The notes beneath the pieces were generated by a model. The model was given only the letters and a program-made list of their open reading frames with translations, had not been told where the DNA came from and did no database searches. A stretch of DNA of 64,000 nt from an uncultured Sutterella sp. (GTDB taxonomy: Bacteria; Pseudomonadota; Gammaproteobacteria; Burkholderiales; Burkholderiaceae_F): the NCBI GenBank assembly GCA_900543805.1, contig UQTE01000001.1, positions 62,001 to 126,000 on the forward strand, written 5' to 3'. The position numbers and the translations under genes were made by a program. Of this stretch, positions 24,722 to 32,954 are shown piece by piece (the first letter of the stretch is position 1; every line of letters starts with the position of its first letter).

Positions 24722-25926
24722 TCGGAAATGCCTTTTTGCTTGCCATCCGCCAGATCGCGCGCAATCCGATGCGCAGTCTTCTGACGGTCCTCGGCGTCGT
24801 CATCGGCGTCGCGGCGGTCGTCACGATGGTGACGGTCGGCAACGGCGCGAGCAGTGCGATTCGCGAACAGATCGAATCCTTCGGGAACAATCAGCTGATG
24901 CTGCGCCCGGGCATGCGCCTCGGCCCCGGTCAGGCGGTGGGCGCGCCCGACTTCAAGCTTGCCGACGTGCGGGCGCTTGCCACGCAGATCGCCGGGATCG
25001 AAGGGGTGGCGCCGCAGACTTCCCGAACCGTCACGGTGGTCGGGAACGGCCGGAACTGGTCGACGAGCATCATCGGCACGACGAACGCCTATTTCGACAT
25101 CGACAACCGCACGCTGGCGGAAGGCCGGTATTTCGAGGACGGGGAAATTCAGTCGGGCGCGGCCGTGTGCGTAATCGGCGAAACGATCCGTCGGGAACTC
25201 TTCGGTGAAGACAGTTCGGTGATCGGCGCGAGCATCCGCACCGGGGGCTTTTCCTGCCGCGTAATCGGTCTTCTTGCCGCTAAGGGAAGCGCCGCCATGG
25301 GGGGCGACCAGGACGATCTTCTCGTGATGCCCCTGCAGACCGTGCAGCGCCGTCTTCTCGGCAAGCCCCGCGTGGGCTCCCTTCTGCTTCGCATGAACGC
25401 GGACTCGGACCGCGAACGCATCAAGGAGGCCGTACGGGACCTCATGCGCGAGCGGCGTTCGCTCTCGGCCGAGGACGACGACAACTTCCAGTTGCTCGAC
25501 ACGGCCGAAATCGCCGAAAAGGTCGCCTCGACGACGAACATCATGACGACGCTTCTCGCCGCTGTGGCGGCGGTGAGTCTTCTCGTGGGCGGCATCGGGA
25601 TCATGAACATCATGCTCGTCTCCGTCACCGAGAGAACGCGCGAGATCGGGATTCGCCTTGCCATCGGCGCGCTCGAGCGCGAGGTGCTCATGCAGTTTCT
25701 GATCGAGTCGCTCATGCTCGGCGTACTCGGGGGCGTTCTGGGGCTTCTTCTCGCCTTCGGCGCCTCGAAGGGCCTTGCCTACGTGATGGAGGTTCCCTTC
25801 CTCTTCAGTCCCGGAATCAATCTGCTCGCCTTCGGGGTTTCCGCCCTGACGGGGGTGATCTTCGGGTTCTTCCCCGCGCGAAGGGCCGCAAAGCTCGATC
25901 CCATCGACGCCGTGCGGCATGAATGA
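24718..25926 (+). CDS. MacB-type exporter permease (FtsX/MacB_PCD)
   Basis: A 402-residue permease with the type VII ABC layout: one N-terminal membrane segment (about residues 22-44, LLTVLGVVIGVAAVVTMVTV), a large periplasmic MacB_PCD domain, and three C-terminal membrane segments beginning near residues 275, 325 and 360. The stretch GGIGIMNIMLVSVTERTREI is diagnostic of MacB permeases. Together with the preceding genes it forms a four-protein tripartite mechanotransmission pump. Substrates of MacAB-type pumps include macrolides, lipopeptides and toxins; which applies here cannot be read from sequence. A bidirectional terminator follows. Confidence 0.93.
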   Translation: MIGNAFLLAIRQIARNPMRSLLTVLGVVIGVAAVVTMVTVGNGASSAIREQIESFGNNQLMLRPGMRLGPGQAVGAPDFKLADVRALATQIAGIEGVAPQTSRTVTVVGNGRNWSTSIIGTTNAYFDIDNRTLAEGRYFEDGEIQSGAAVCVIGETIRRELFGEDSSVIGASIRTGGFSCRVIGLLAAKGSAAMGGDQDDLLVMPLQTVQRRLLGKPRVGSLLLRMNADSDRERIKEAVRDLMRERRSLSAEDDDNFQLLDTAEIAEKVASTTNIMTTLLAAVAAVSLLVGGIGIMNIMLVSVTERTREIGIRLAIGALEREVLMQFLIESLMLGVLGGVLGLLLAFGASKGLAYVMEVPFLFSPGINLLAFGVSALTGVIFGFFPARRAAKLDPIDAVRHE

Positions 25927-25930
25927 CAAA

Positions 25931-25960
25931 AAAGGCCGACGCCTCGGGGCGTCGGCCTTT
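25931..25960. terminator. bidirectional rho-independent terminator
   Basis: A perfect 13-bp stem (AAAGGCCGACGCC with its complement) closes a TCGG loop, with A/T tracts on both sides. It serves the efflux operon on + and ssb on -, whose stops lie within about 26 bases on each side. Confidence 0.92.
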
Positions 25961-25985
25961 TCATCAGTAATCGGATCGCTTTCGA

Positions 25986-26465
25986 TCAGAACGGAACGTC
26001 GTCGTCGACAAGCGGGTCGTTCGGCACGTGGCTCGGCTTCGGAGCGGGCGCGGCGGCCGGACGGGCGGCGGGAGCGGGACGGGGCGCGCTTTCGAAGCCG
26101 TCGCTCGAAGCGGCGGCGCCGGCGTTTTCATAGTCGCTGCGGCGGCCGAGCATCTGGAAGTTTTCCCCGATGATTTCCGTCGTGTAGTGATCGCGCCCTT
26201 CCTGGTCGGTCCACTTGCGCGTGCGCAGACGGCCTTCGACGTAGATCTGACGGCCCTTGCGCAGGTAGTCGCGGGCGATTTCAGCCTGACGGCCGAAGAA
26301 GACGACGCGGTGCCATTCGGTTTCTTCCGTGGTCTGACCGTCGGGCGTGCGGTAGCGGCGCGTCGTGGCCAGGGCGAGATTGGCGACCGCGGTGTTGCGG
26401 TCGGTGGTGAAGCGAATTTCGGGATCACGACCGAGATTGCCGATGAGAATGACTTTGTTGACCAT
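25986..26465 (-). CDS. ssb: single-stranded DNA-binding protein
   Basis: A 159-residue SSB. Residues 1-110 form the OB fold ([18 protein letters not shown], the [19 protein letters not shown] core). A Pro/Ala-rich disordered linker follows, and the acidic tip DDDVPF, which recruits replication and repair partners, is intact. It protects ssDNA in replication, recombination and repair. The neighbourhood of ssb, an MFS carrier and uvrA is common in betaproteobacteria. Confidence 0.97.
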   Translation of the reverse strand: MVNKVILIGNLGRDPEIRFTTDRNTAVANLALATTRRYRTPDGQTTEETEWHRVVFFGRQAEIARDYLRKGRQIYVEGRLRTRKWTDQEGRDHYTTEIIGENFQMLGRRSDYENAGAAASSDGFESAPRPAPAARPAAAPAPKPSHVPNDPLVDDDVPF

Positions 26466-26654
26466 AATTCAACCCAAAATCAAAGTAACGTACCCAAATA
26501 AAACAAAGCCGAAGTCTCTCTAGCGGCGCAATGTCCTCGGGCGGAGGGCATTTTCGGCGTGAGAGTCAGCCAACCTGTGCTCGGAAATCTTCCGAAGCGA
26601 GGATCATTCTACAGAAGGAACGCGACAATTTGTAGCGCACCGAAGCACACTTCT

Positions 26655-27881
26655 TCACTGCGCCGTATCGGCGCGCTTTTTGCGGCCGGGCTCCGTCTGA
26701 CCTCGGGCGACAAAGTACCAGAGGACCATGAGCAAAGCGGCTGCGACAAAGACGGTTTCGGCGCAGAAGTGCTTCGCGAGCCAGCCGCCCGCGGCGCCGC
26801 CCGCGAAAAGACCGATGTTCTGCGTCGTGTTGTAGATGCCCAACGCGAGCCCCTTGCTTTCGCGGGGCGAGAAGCGCGAGATGAGGCCGGGGAGCGTCGC
26901 TTCGAGCACGTTGAAGCACGTGAAGAAGAGCGCGAGAAGGAATGCGATCTCCCAGATGGAGTGCATCAGATAGGTAAAGAGCCCGAAGGTGACGGTCATG
27001 AGGATGATCGCCCGCCGAACGAGGGTCGTGACGTTTTGCGTGCGCTCGGCCCAGCGGATGGGCGCCACCATCAGCGCGAAGCCGAAGAGGACCGCGGGAA
27101 GATAGACGTACCAGTGGTGCAGGACGGGAAGGTCCATCGACTCGAGTCGTCCCGGCACGACGACGAAGATCGCCGTGAGCACGGCGTGCAGCGAGAAGAT
27201 CCCGAAGTTGAGCCGCAGAAGCTCCGGGTCGAAGGCGACGTCCTGCCAGCGGCTCGGGCGTTTTTCGTCGCTCGCGGCGGGCGCGGGCGGAGTGGGGACG
27301 ACGAAGAGAATCACGGGGAGGGCCGAAAGGGCGAGAAGCCCCGTGATGACGAAGAGTCCCGGCACGCCGAAGAGTTCGTTCAAGGGCGGCGCGATGACGA
27401 GAGAGAGCGCGAAGGTGAGGCCGATCGAGGCGCCCACCATCGCCATGGCCTTCGTGATGACGCGCTCGCGCACGCTGTCGGAAATCATCGCCGTGACGGC
27501 GGCCGAAATGGCGCCCGCCCCCTGCAGGGCGCGGCCGAGCATGACGAGGACGATCTGATCGGCGCAGGCTGCGAGAAAACTCCCCACGGCGAAGATGAGA
27601 AGCCCGACGACGATCACGGGCTTGCGGCCCCAACGGTCGCTGGCGATGCCGAAGGGAATCTGCAGGAGGCCCTGCGTCAGACCGTAAATGCCGAGCGTGA
27701 GTCCCACGAGAAACTCGTCGTCGCCGCCGGGGATCTTGTGAGCGTAAACCGCGAAGACGGGTAAGATTAGGAAGAGCCCGAGCATGCGAAGCGCAAAAAT
27801 CCCGGCGAGGGAGGCGCTGGCCTTGATTTCCGTACGGGTCATTTTGCCCGCCTGCACTTCGATTTCCTGTTCCTGGCTCAT
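26655..27881 (-). CDS. MFS transporter, YajR-like
   Basis: A 408-residue major facilitator protein with twelve predicted membrane segments. Start at ATG 27881 is chosen over an in-frame ATG 17 codons further upstream; an internal ATG (27842) is also possible. The loop 2-3 signature GIASDRWGRKPVIVVG and the motif GRALQGAGAISAAVTAMISD closely resemble E. coli YajR. The YajR C-terminal YAM domain is absent. Substrate unknown. It is divergent from uvrA, 74 bases away, and lies upstream of ssb on the same strand with a 189-base gap. Confidence 0.88.
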   Translation of the reverse strand: MSQEQEIEVQAGKMTRTEIKASASLAGIFALRMLGLFLILPVFAVYAHKIPGGDDEFLVGLTLGIYGLTQGLLQIPFGIASDRWGRKPVIVVGLLIFAVGSFLAACADQIVLVMLGRALQGAGAISAAVTAMISDSVRERVITKAMAMVGASIGLTFALSLVIAPPLNELFGVPGLFVITGLLALSALPVILFVVPTPPAPAASDEKRPSRWQDVAFDPELLRLNFGIFSLHAVLTAIFVVVPGRLESMDLPVLHHWYVYLPAVLFGFALMVAPIRWAERTQNVTTLVRRAIILMTVTFGLFTYLMHSIWEIAFLLALFFTCFNVLEATLPGLISRFSPRESKGLALGIYNTTQNIGLFAGGAAGGWLAKHFCAETVFVAAALLMVLWYFVARGQTEPGRKKRADTAQ

Positions 27882-27955
27882 GTTGCGACATCCGCTTGTT
27901 TGGAAAGATGCAAAGTCTAGCGGAGCCGCCAAGCCCTTTTCCTTAAGGAACCGAG

Positions 27956-30724
27956 ATGCCGAATCCCAAAGTCATCCGCGTGCGCGGCGCGCGCACGCAC
28001 AATCTGAAGAACGTCTCGGTGGAGATCCCGCTCAACGCCGTGACCGTCGTCACCGGCGTGTCGGGGTCGGGAAAGAGCTCGCTTGCCTTCGATACGCTCT
28101 ACGCCGAAGCGCAGAGACGATATGTGGAGAGCCTTTCGATTCGGGCGCGGCAGGCGATGGACCTTCTGCCGAGGGCGGATGTGGAGGCGATCGAAAATCT
28201 TCCCGCCGCCGTCGCGATCGAACAGAAGACTTTGGTGAGAAATCCCCGCTCCACCGTCGGCACGATCACGGAACTCTCCGACGCGCTGCGTCTGCTCTTC
28301 GCCCGGACGGGACAGCCTTTCTGTCCCGAGCACGGCGAACCCCTCTCCGCGCAGATCGTGGCGGAAATGGTCGAGCGAACGCTCGAGCGCTCGGTAGAGG
28401 CGCGGATTCTCATCACCGCACCGCTGGCGCAATCGGACGAACCGACGGTACGCCGACTCGCCCCCTGGAGTGCGAAGGGCTACACGCGCTTTGTTGCGGA
28501 GGGCGTCGCGCATGAAATGGAGGAGGCGGCCGATTTGCCGGAACAGGTCGCGTCGCTCGAACTCGTCGTCGACCGTCTGCGCGTGCGCGAAGAGCAGCGG
28601 GAGCGTCTCGCCGAGAGCTTCGAGTCGGCCGCCAAAATCGGAAACGGCCGCGTTCTCGTTCGGGAGATGGATTCGTCGGCCCTCTACGGCTTTTCGACGA
28701 ACTACGCCTGTCCCGTATGCGACTACCGCTCCCCGCTTCTGGAGCCGAAACTTTTCTCGCCGAACCATCCTTCGGGGTGCTGTCCCGAGTGCGGCGGCAC
28801 GGGAGAGGAGTCGGCCTTTGCGCTTGAAACCCTTGTGGAAGACGAGGGAAAGTCGCTCGAAGCGGGGGCGCTTCGGGGATGGAATCCCTCTTCGGAGGTG
28901 CGGTGGGCTTCGCTCAAGAAGGCCTGCCGGCGACTCGGCATCGATACGGCTCGGCCGTGGAAACTGCTGACCGAGAAAGAGCGCAACGCGCTCTGGTCGG
29001 GCCGGGAATCCGTGTACGAAGGCATTCTGAGTGAACTCGAAACCGCCTGGAATACCGGCGACGCCGCCCTGCAAAAGGGACTCTCGGACTACCGTCGGCT
29101 CCGGCCCTGTCGGACCTGCGGCGGCTCGGGCATCGGTCTCTACGGGCGAAGCGTCTGGATCGGAGAAGGATCGATGCGCAGAACGCTGCCCGACATTCTC
29201 TCCCTGCCGCTCTCGGATCTCGCCCGCTATTTCGACGACTTTTCGGTGCCGGGCGGCAAGGCCGTCGTGGCGGCGCCCCTTCTCGCGCTCATTCGCGAGC
29301 GTCTTCGCTTTCTTCTCCTGGTGGGCGTTCCCTACCTGACGCTCGGCCGCTCGGCCGACACGCTCTCGGGGGGCGAAGCGCAGCGAATCCGCCTCGCGGG
29401 TCAGCTCGGCTCGGGCCTTACGGGGGTGCTCTACGTATTGGACGAACCGAGCGTGGGACTTCATCCCCGGGACAACGAGAGGCTCATTCGAGCGATCCGC
29501 AATCTGCAGGAGCAGGGCAACACCGTCGTCATGGTCGAACACGACGAAACGGTGATGAAGACGGCCGACTGGCTCGTCGACATGGGGCCTGGAGCGGGCG
29601 AAACGGGCGGCGAACTCCTCGCCGCGGGCCGCCCCGAAGACGTGGCCCGAAACGAACGGTCGCTCACGGGCCGGTTTTTGTCGGGCCTCGCCGATTTCGG
29701 CGAGAAGCGCCCGCGGCGCAAGTCCGGCCGTTCTCTGCGCCTGGTCGGCGCGAAGGGACACAACCTGCAGAACGTCACGCTTTCGATTCCCGAGGGGCTC
29801 TTTGTGGCCGTCACCGGCGTGTCGGGCGCGGGAAAATCGTCGCTCGTCAACGACACGCTTTGCCGGGCGCTCCGAAACCGTTACATGGGCGCCCGCGAGG
29901 AAGTCCTCCCCTTTGAGCGGATCGAAAACGCCGATCTCTTCGACAAGATTCTCACGGTCGACGCGTCGCCCGTCGGCCGGACGCCGCGCTCGAACGTGGC
30001 GACCTTCGCCGGACTCTACGGTCCCATTCGGGAGGTCTTCGCCTCGACGCTCACCGCGAAGGAGCGCGGATACGACGCCAACCGCTTCAGCTTCAACGTC
30101 AAGGGCGGACGCTGCGAAGCCTGCGGCGGGGACGGCGTCGTTCGGGTCGCCATGCAGTTTTTGCCCGACGTCTACGTTCCCTGCGATGTCTGTCACGGGG
30201 AGCGCTTCAACCGCGAAACGCTGGAAGTCCGCTACAAGGGGCTCAACATCAGCGAGGTGCTCTCGCTGACGGTGGCGGAGGCTTCGGAAGTCTTCGCGAA
30301 CCACCCCGCGCTCAAGCGTCGACTCGCGTTGCTCGACGAAGTGGGGCTCGGCTACATCCGGCTCGGACAGAGTGCGCCGAGTCTCTCCGGGGGCGAATCG
30401 CAGCGTCTGAAGCTTGCGACGGAACTCGCGAGACCGAGTACGGGAAGAACGCTCTTCGTTCTCGACGAACCGACGGTGGGCCTGCACCCGGCCGACGTGG
30501 CGAAGCTTTTGAAAACGCTTGACCGTCTGGTCGAGGCGGGCAACACCGTGCTCGTCGTGGAACACGATCCGCGCGTCATCGCCTTTGCCGACCGGGTGGT
30601 GGAACTCGGTCCCGAGGGCGGCGCCGCGGGCGGCCGGATCGTGGCCGAAGGGACGCCCGAAGAAGTGGCCGCGGGCGATACGCCGTCGGCGCCTTATCTG
30701 CGTGAGATTTTGAAGGAGGAATAA
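27956..30724 (+). CDS. uvrA: excinuclease ABC subunit A
   Basis: UvrA is the damage-recognising ATPase of nucleotide excision repair. The product has 922 residues, near the usual 940. It has two ABC modules: Walker A1 GVSGSGKSS at about residues 34-42 and Walker A2 GVSGAGKSS near 620; signatures are LSGGEAQRIRLAGQLG and LSGGESQRLKLATELA. Zinc fingers are CPVC...CPEC (near 255-283) and CEAC...CDVC (near 720-745). NPRSTVGTITE, part of the UvrB-binding region, is conserved. An AAGGAA precedes the ATG. The rmlD-like gene follows after two bases. Confidence 0.97.
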   Translation: MPNPKVIRVRGARTHNLKNVSVEIPLNAVTVVTGVSGSGKSSLAFDTLYAEAQRRYVESLSIRARQAMDLLPRADVEAIENLPAAVAIEQKTLVRNPRSTVGTITELSDALRLLFARTGQPFCPEHGEPLSAQIVAEMVERTLERSVEARILITAPLAQSDEPTVRRLAPWSAKGYTRFVAEGVAHEMEEAADLPEQVASLELVVDRLRVREEQRERLAESFESAAKIGNGRVLVREMDSSALYGFSTNYACPVCDYRSPLLEPKLFSPNHPSGCCPECGGTGEESAFALETLVEDEGKSLEAGALRGWNPSSEVRWASLKKACRRLGIDTARPWKLLTEKERNALWSGRESVYEGILSELETAWNTGDAALQKGLSDYRRLRPCRTCGGSGIGLYGRSVWIGEGSMRRTLPDILSLPLSDLARYFDDFSVPGGKAVVAAPLLALIRERLRFLLLVGVPYLTLGRSADTLSGGEAQRIRLAGQLGSGLTGVLYVLDEPSVGLHPRDNERLIRAIRNLQEQGNTVVMVEHDETVMKTADWLVDMGPGAGETGGELLAAGRPEDVARNERSLTGRFLSGLADFGEKRPRRKSGRSLRLVGAKGHNLQNVTLSIPEGLFVAVTGVSGAGKSSLVNDTLCRALRNRYMGAREEVLPFERIENADLFDKILTVDASPVGRTPRSNVATFAGLYGPIREVFASTLTAKERGYDANRFSFNVKGGRCEACGGDGVVRVAMQFLPDVYVPCDVCHGERFNRETLEVRYKGLNISEVLSLTVAEASEVFANHPALKRRLALLDEVGLGYIRLGQSAPSLSGGESQRLKLATELARPSTGRTLFVLDEPTVGLHPADVAKLLKTLDRLVEAGNTVLVVEHDPRVIAFADRVVELGPEGGAAGGRIVAEGTPEEVAAGDTPSAPYLREILKEE

Positions 30725-30726
30725 GA

Positions 30727-31671
30727 ATGCGGTGCCTGATTACCGGAGCGGACGGCCGACTCGGACGCGCTCTGACGCGGGCGATGACCGGGCGCCCCGA
30801 TCTGACGGTCTGGAGCCTCCCGAAGGATCGGCTCGACATTACGAGCCGCAGCGCCCTTGAGCGGTGCATGAGGGAGTTTCGCCCCGACTGGGTCGTCAAC
30901 GCCGCCGCGGTGACGCGCGCGCCCGAAGACCGTCTCTACGAATACGACCGCGTCAATGCCGAGGGCGCGGGCTTCGTTGCCGAAGCGACCCGCGCCGCGG
31001 GCGCGAGGATTCTGCAGGTGAGCACGGACTACGTGTTTTCGGGAGAAGGCGAGGCGCCCTGGTGCGAACGGGACCGCCCCTCGGCGCGGGGTCCCTACGG
31101 GCGCTCCAAGGAGGAGGGCGAGTACGCCGTGATGCGCTCGGGCGCCGCGGGCTACATCGTGCGCGCGGGGTGGCTCCATTCGGGCGAGAGGGACTTCGTC
31201 GACGCGATCCTCACCCGGGCCGCCCGGGGCGAAATCCTGCGGGTCGTCGACAAGCAGGTGGGAAAGCCCTCCGAAACGGAGGCGTTCGCGGCGTGGCTCG
31301 TGCGCGTTCTGACGGAATGTCCCGCGCCTTCGCGGCTCGAAATCGAACACTACGTCGAGCGGGGCGACTACGTTTCGCGTCTGGAGGAAGCGCGCTTCAT
31401 TCTCTCCTCGGCCCAGCGTCACGACGAAGCGCACGCCGCCGTTTGGAGCAGGGCGCTCTCGGGGCTCGTCCCCGCCCCGCTCACCGACCCCGCGCAACCG
31501 GCCAATTGCCGGCTCATCTGTGGAAAAACGATAGGAATCTCAGAGATTCATACGGAGAGTTGGCAAAAGGGTGTGGATAACTCTGTTATCAAATGGTTGT
31601 CGCTTTCCGCGAACCTGTGGATAACTTCGCCCGAGACGGAAAAGGCGCCGCCGCCCGAAGCCGGACAGTGA
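30727..31671 (+). CDS. RmlD-like dTDP-4-dehydrorhamnose reductase family protein
   Basis: A 314-residue extended SDR enzyme. Nucleotide-binding GADGRLGRA is at the N-terminus, the substrate strand motif STDYVFSG is near residue 100, and the catalytic YGRSK follows. RmlD makes dTDP-L-rhamnose, but no rmlA, B or C lies in the window, so the substrate may differ. The C-terminal WQKGVDNS part aligns with the family's usual end; about 25 further residues are lineage-specific. DNA coding for the last 60 residues contains two perfect DnaA boxes. The start lies two bases after the uvrA stop with AAGGAGG overlapping the uvrA end, so the genes are probably co-transcribed. Confidence 0.85.
   Translation: MRCLITGADGRLGRALTRAMTGRPDLTVWSLPKDRLDITSRSALERCMREFRPDWVVNAAAVTRAPEDRLYEYDRVNAEGAGFVAEATRAAGARILQVSTDYVFSGEGEAPWCERDRPSARGPYGRSKEEGEYAVMRSGAAGYIVRAGWLHSGERDFVDAILTRAARGEILRVVDKQVGKPSETEAFAAWLVRVLTECPAPSRLEIEHYVERGDYVSRLEEARFILSSAQRHDEAHAAVWSRALSGLVPAPLTDPAQPANCRLICGKTIGISEIHTESWQKGVDNSVIKWLSLSANLWITSPETEKAPPPEAGQ
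31572..31624. promoter_or_regulatory. pair of perfect DnaA boxes
   Basis: TGTGGATAA, the complement of TTATCCACA, occurs at 31572-31580 and 31616-31624, same orientation, 44 bases apart. TGTGGAAAA at 31519-31527 is a one-mismatch third copy. They lie at the end of the rmlD-like frame. No dnaA, dnaN or parAB is nearby, so a titration or regulatory site is more likely than the origin. Confidence 0.55.
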
Positions 31672-31692
31672 CGCCGATCGGGCATCAGGGCA

Positions 31693-32697
31693 TCAGCCTT
31701 CGAGCATCGATTCGAAGCGCCAGGCGTCGCGGCACATGTCGTCGATGTCGTAGCGGGCCCGCCAGCCGAGGAGCTTTTCGGCGCGCGAAGGATCGCCCCA
31801 GTTCGCGGCGATGTCGCCTTCGCGGCGCGGAACGATTTCAAAGGGGATCGTCTGTCCGCTCGCCTTTTCGAAGGCGCGGATGACTTCGAGCACGCTGTAG
31901 CCGCGTCCGCAGCCAAGGTTGATCGCGATCCAGCCCGGATGCGTCGTGACGTAGGGGAGCGCCTTCACGTGCCCTTCGGCGAGGTCCATGACGTGGATGT
32001 AGTCGCGCACGCCCGTGCCGTCGGGCGTCGGGTAGTCGTTGCCGAAGACGCGCACCTTGGGAAGGCGTCCGTGCGCGACGCGGGCCACGTAGGGCAGGAG
32101 ATTGTTCGGAATGCCGTTGGGATCTTCGCCGATGAGTCCTGAAGGATGCGCCCCGATCGGGTTGAAGTAGCGCAGGCAGACGACGCGCAGTTCGGGATCC
32201 GCCTTGGCGCAGTCGGCAAGGATCTGTTCGATGTGCAGTTTCGTGCGGCCGTACGGATTGGTGGCCTCGCCCGTAGGCATCTCTTCGGTGAGCGGAAGCG
32301 ACTTGGGCGTACCGTAGACGGTGGAGGACGAGCTGAAGATGAGGGACTTCACGCCCTCGGCGCGCATCGCTTCGAGAAGCCGAAGCGTACCGACGATGTT
32401 GTTGTCGTAGTACTCGAGGGGCTTTTCGACCGATTCGCCGACGGCCTTGAGGCCGGCGAAGTGAATGACGGCTTCGATGCGGTGCTCGTGAAGCGCCCGC
32501 CGCATGGCCTCTTCGTCGCGGATGTCGCCCACCACGAGCACGGGACGGCGCCCGGTGATGCGCTCGAGCCTGTCGACGACTTCGGCGCGGCTGTTGGAGA
32601 GATTGTCGTAGAGCACGACGTCGTGTCCGGCTTCGAGGAGAAGCGCGGCGGTGTGCGAACCGATGAAACCGGTGCCGCCCGTAAGAAGAATGCGCAT
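31693..32697 (-). CDS. galE: UDP-glucose 4-epimerase
   Basis: GalE interconverts UDP-glucose and UDP-galactose, feeding LPS and other glycans. The 334-residue product starts at ATG 32697 (MRILLTGGTGFIGSH) with GGGA upstream; the frame extends 18 codons further without similarity. The NAD motif GGTGFIG, the catalytic Ser in SSSSTVYG and the YGRTK Tyr/Lys pair are present, as is LRYFNPIGAHPSG, diagnostic of GalE. It is convergent with the rmlD-like gene, 21 bases apart. The gene appears to be transcribed alone. Confidence 0.95.
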   Translation of the reverse strand: MRILLTGGTGFIGSHTAALLLEAGHDVVLYDNLSNSRAEVVDRLERITGRRPVLVVGDIRDEEAMRRALHEHRIEAVIHFAGLKAVGESVEKPLEYYDNNIVGTLRLLEAMRAEGVKSLIFSSSSTVYGTPKSLPLTEEMPTGEATNPYGRTKLHIEQILADCAKADPELRVVCLRYFNPIGAHPSGLIGEDPNGIPNNLLPYVARVAHGRLPKVRVFGNDYPTPDGTGVRDYIHVMDLAEGHVKALPYVTTHPGWIAINLGCGRGYSVLEVIRAFEKASGQTIPFEIVPRREGDIAANWGDPSRAEKLLGWRARYDIDDMCRDAWRFESMLEG

Positions 32698-32954
32698 GAA
32701 TGAAATCCCGTAGACGGGGAGGCGTTTCGAAAACGAAAACGCAACCCCCATTACACTTGAAAGATCGATCTCTTCCGCCGTTCGTCGTTGTCGAGGCGGG
32801 AAAGAGAGAATGATTCCCTGAGATTGTATCCGTTTGAGGGGCCGTTTCCCGTGCGGCGCGTCCCCGAAAACGACGGAGCGATCCTACCGAACCCGAAAAG
32901 GAGGCGGCGCTCCTTTTCCGTCGAAAGACGGGGAAGGACGCGACCGACAGCGTT

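Noticed and set aside
26520-26600. Hairpin ATGTCCTC-GGGCG-GAGGGCAT followed by TTTT on +
   Set aside because: No + gene ends here and the stem has a mismatch; on - it lacks a T tract, so it is not called as a terminator.
31500-31700. Chromosomal origin oriC at the DnaA boxes
   Set aside because: Only two or three boxes, no obvious AT-rich unwinding element and no dnaA, dnaN, parAB or rpmH nearby; kept only as a DnaA-binding candidate.
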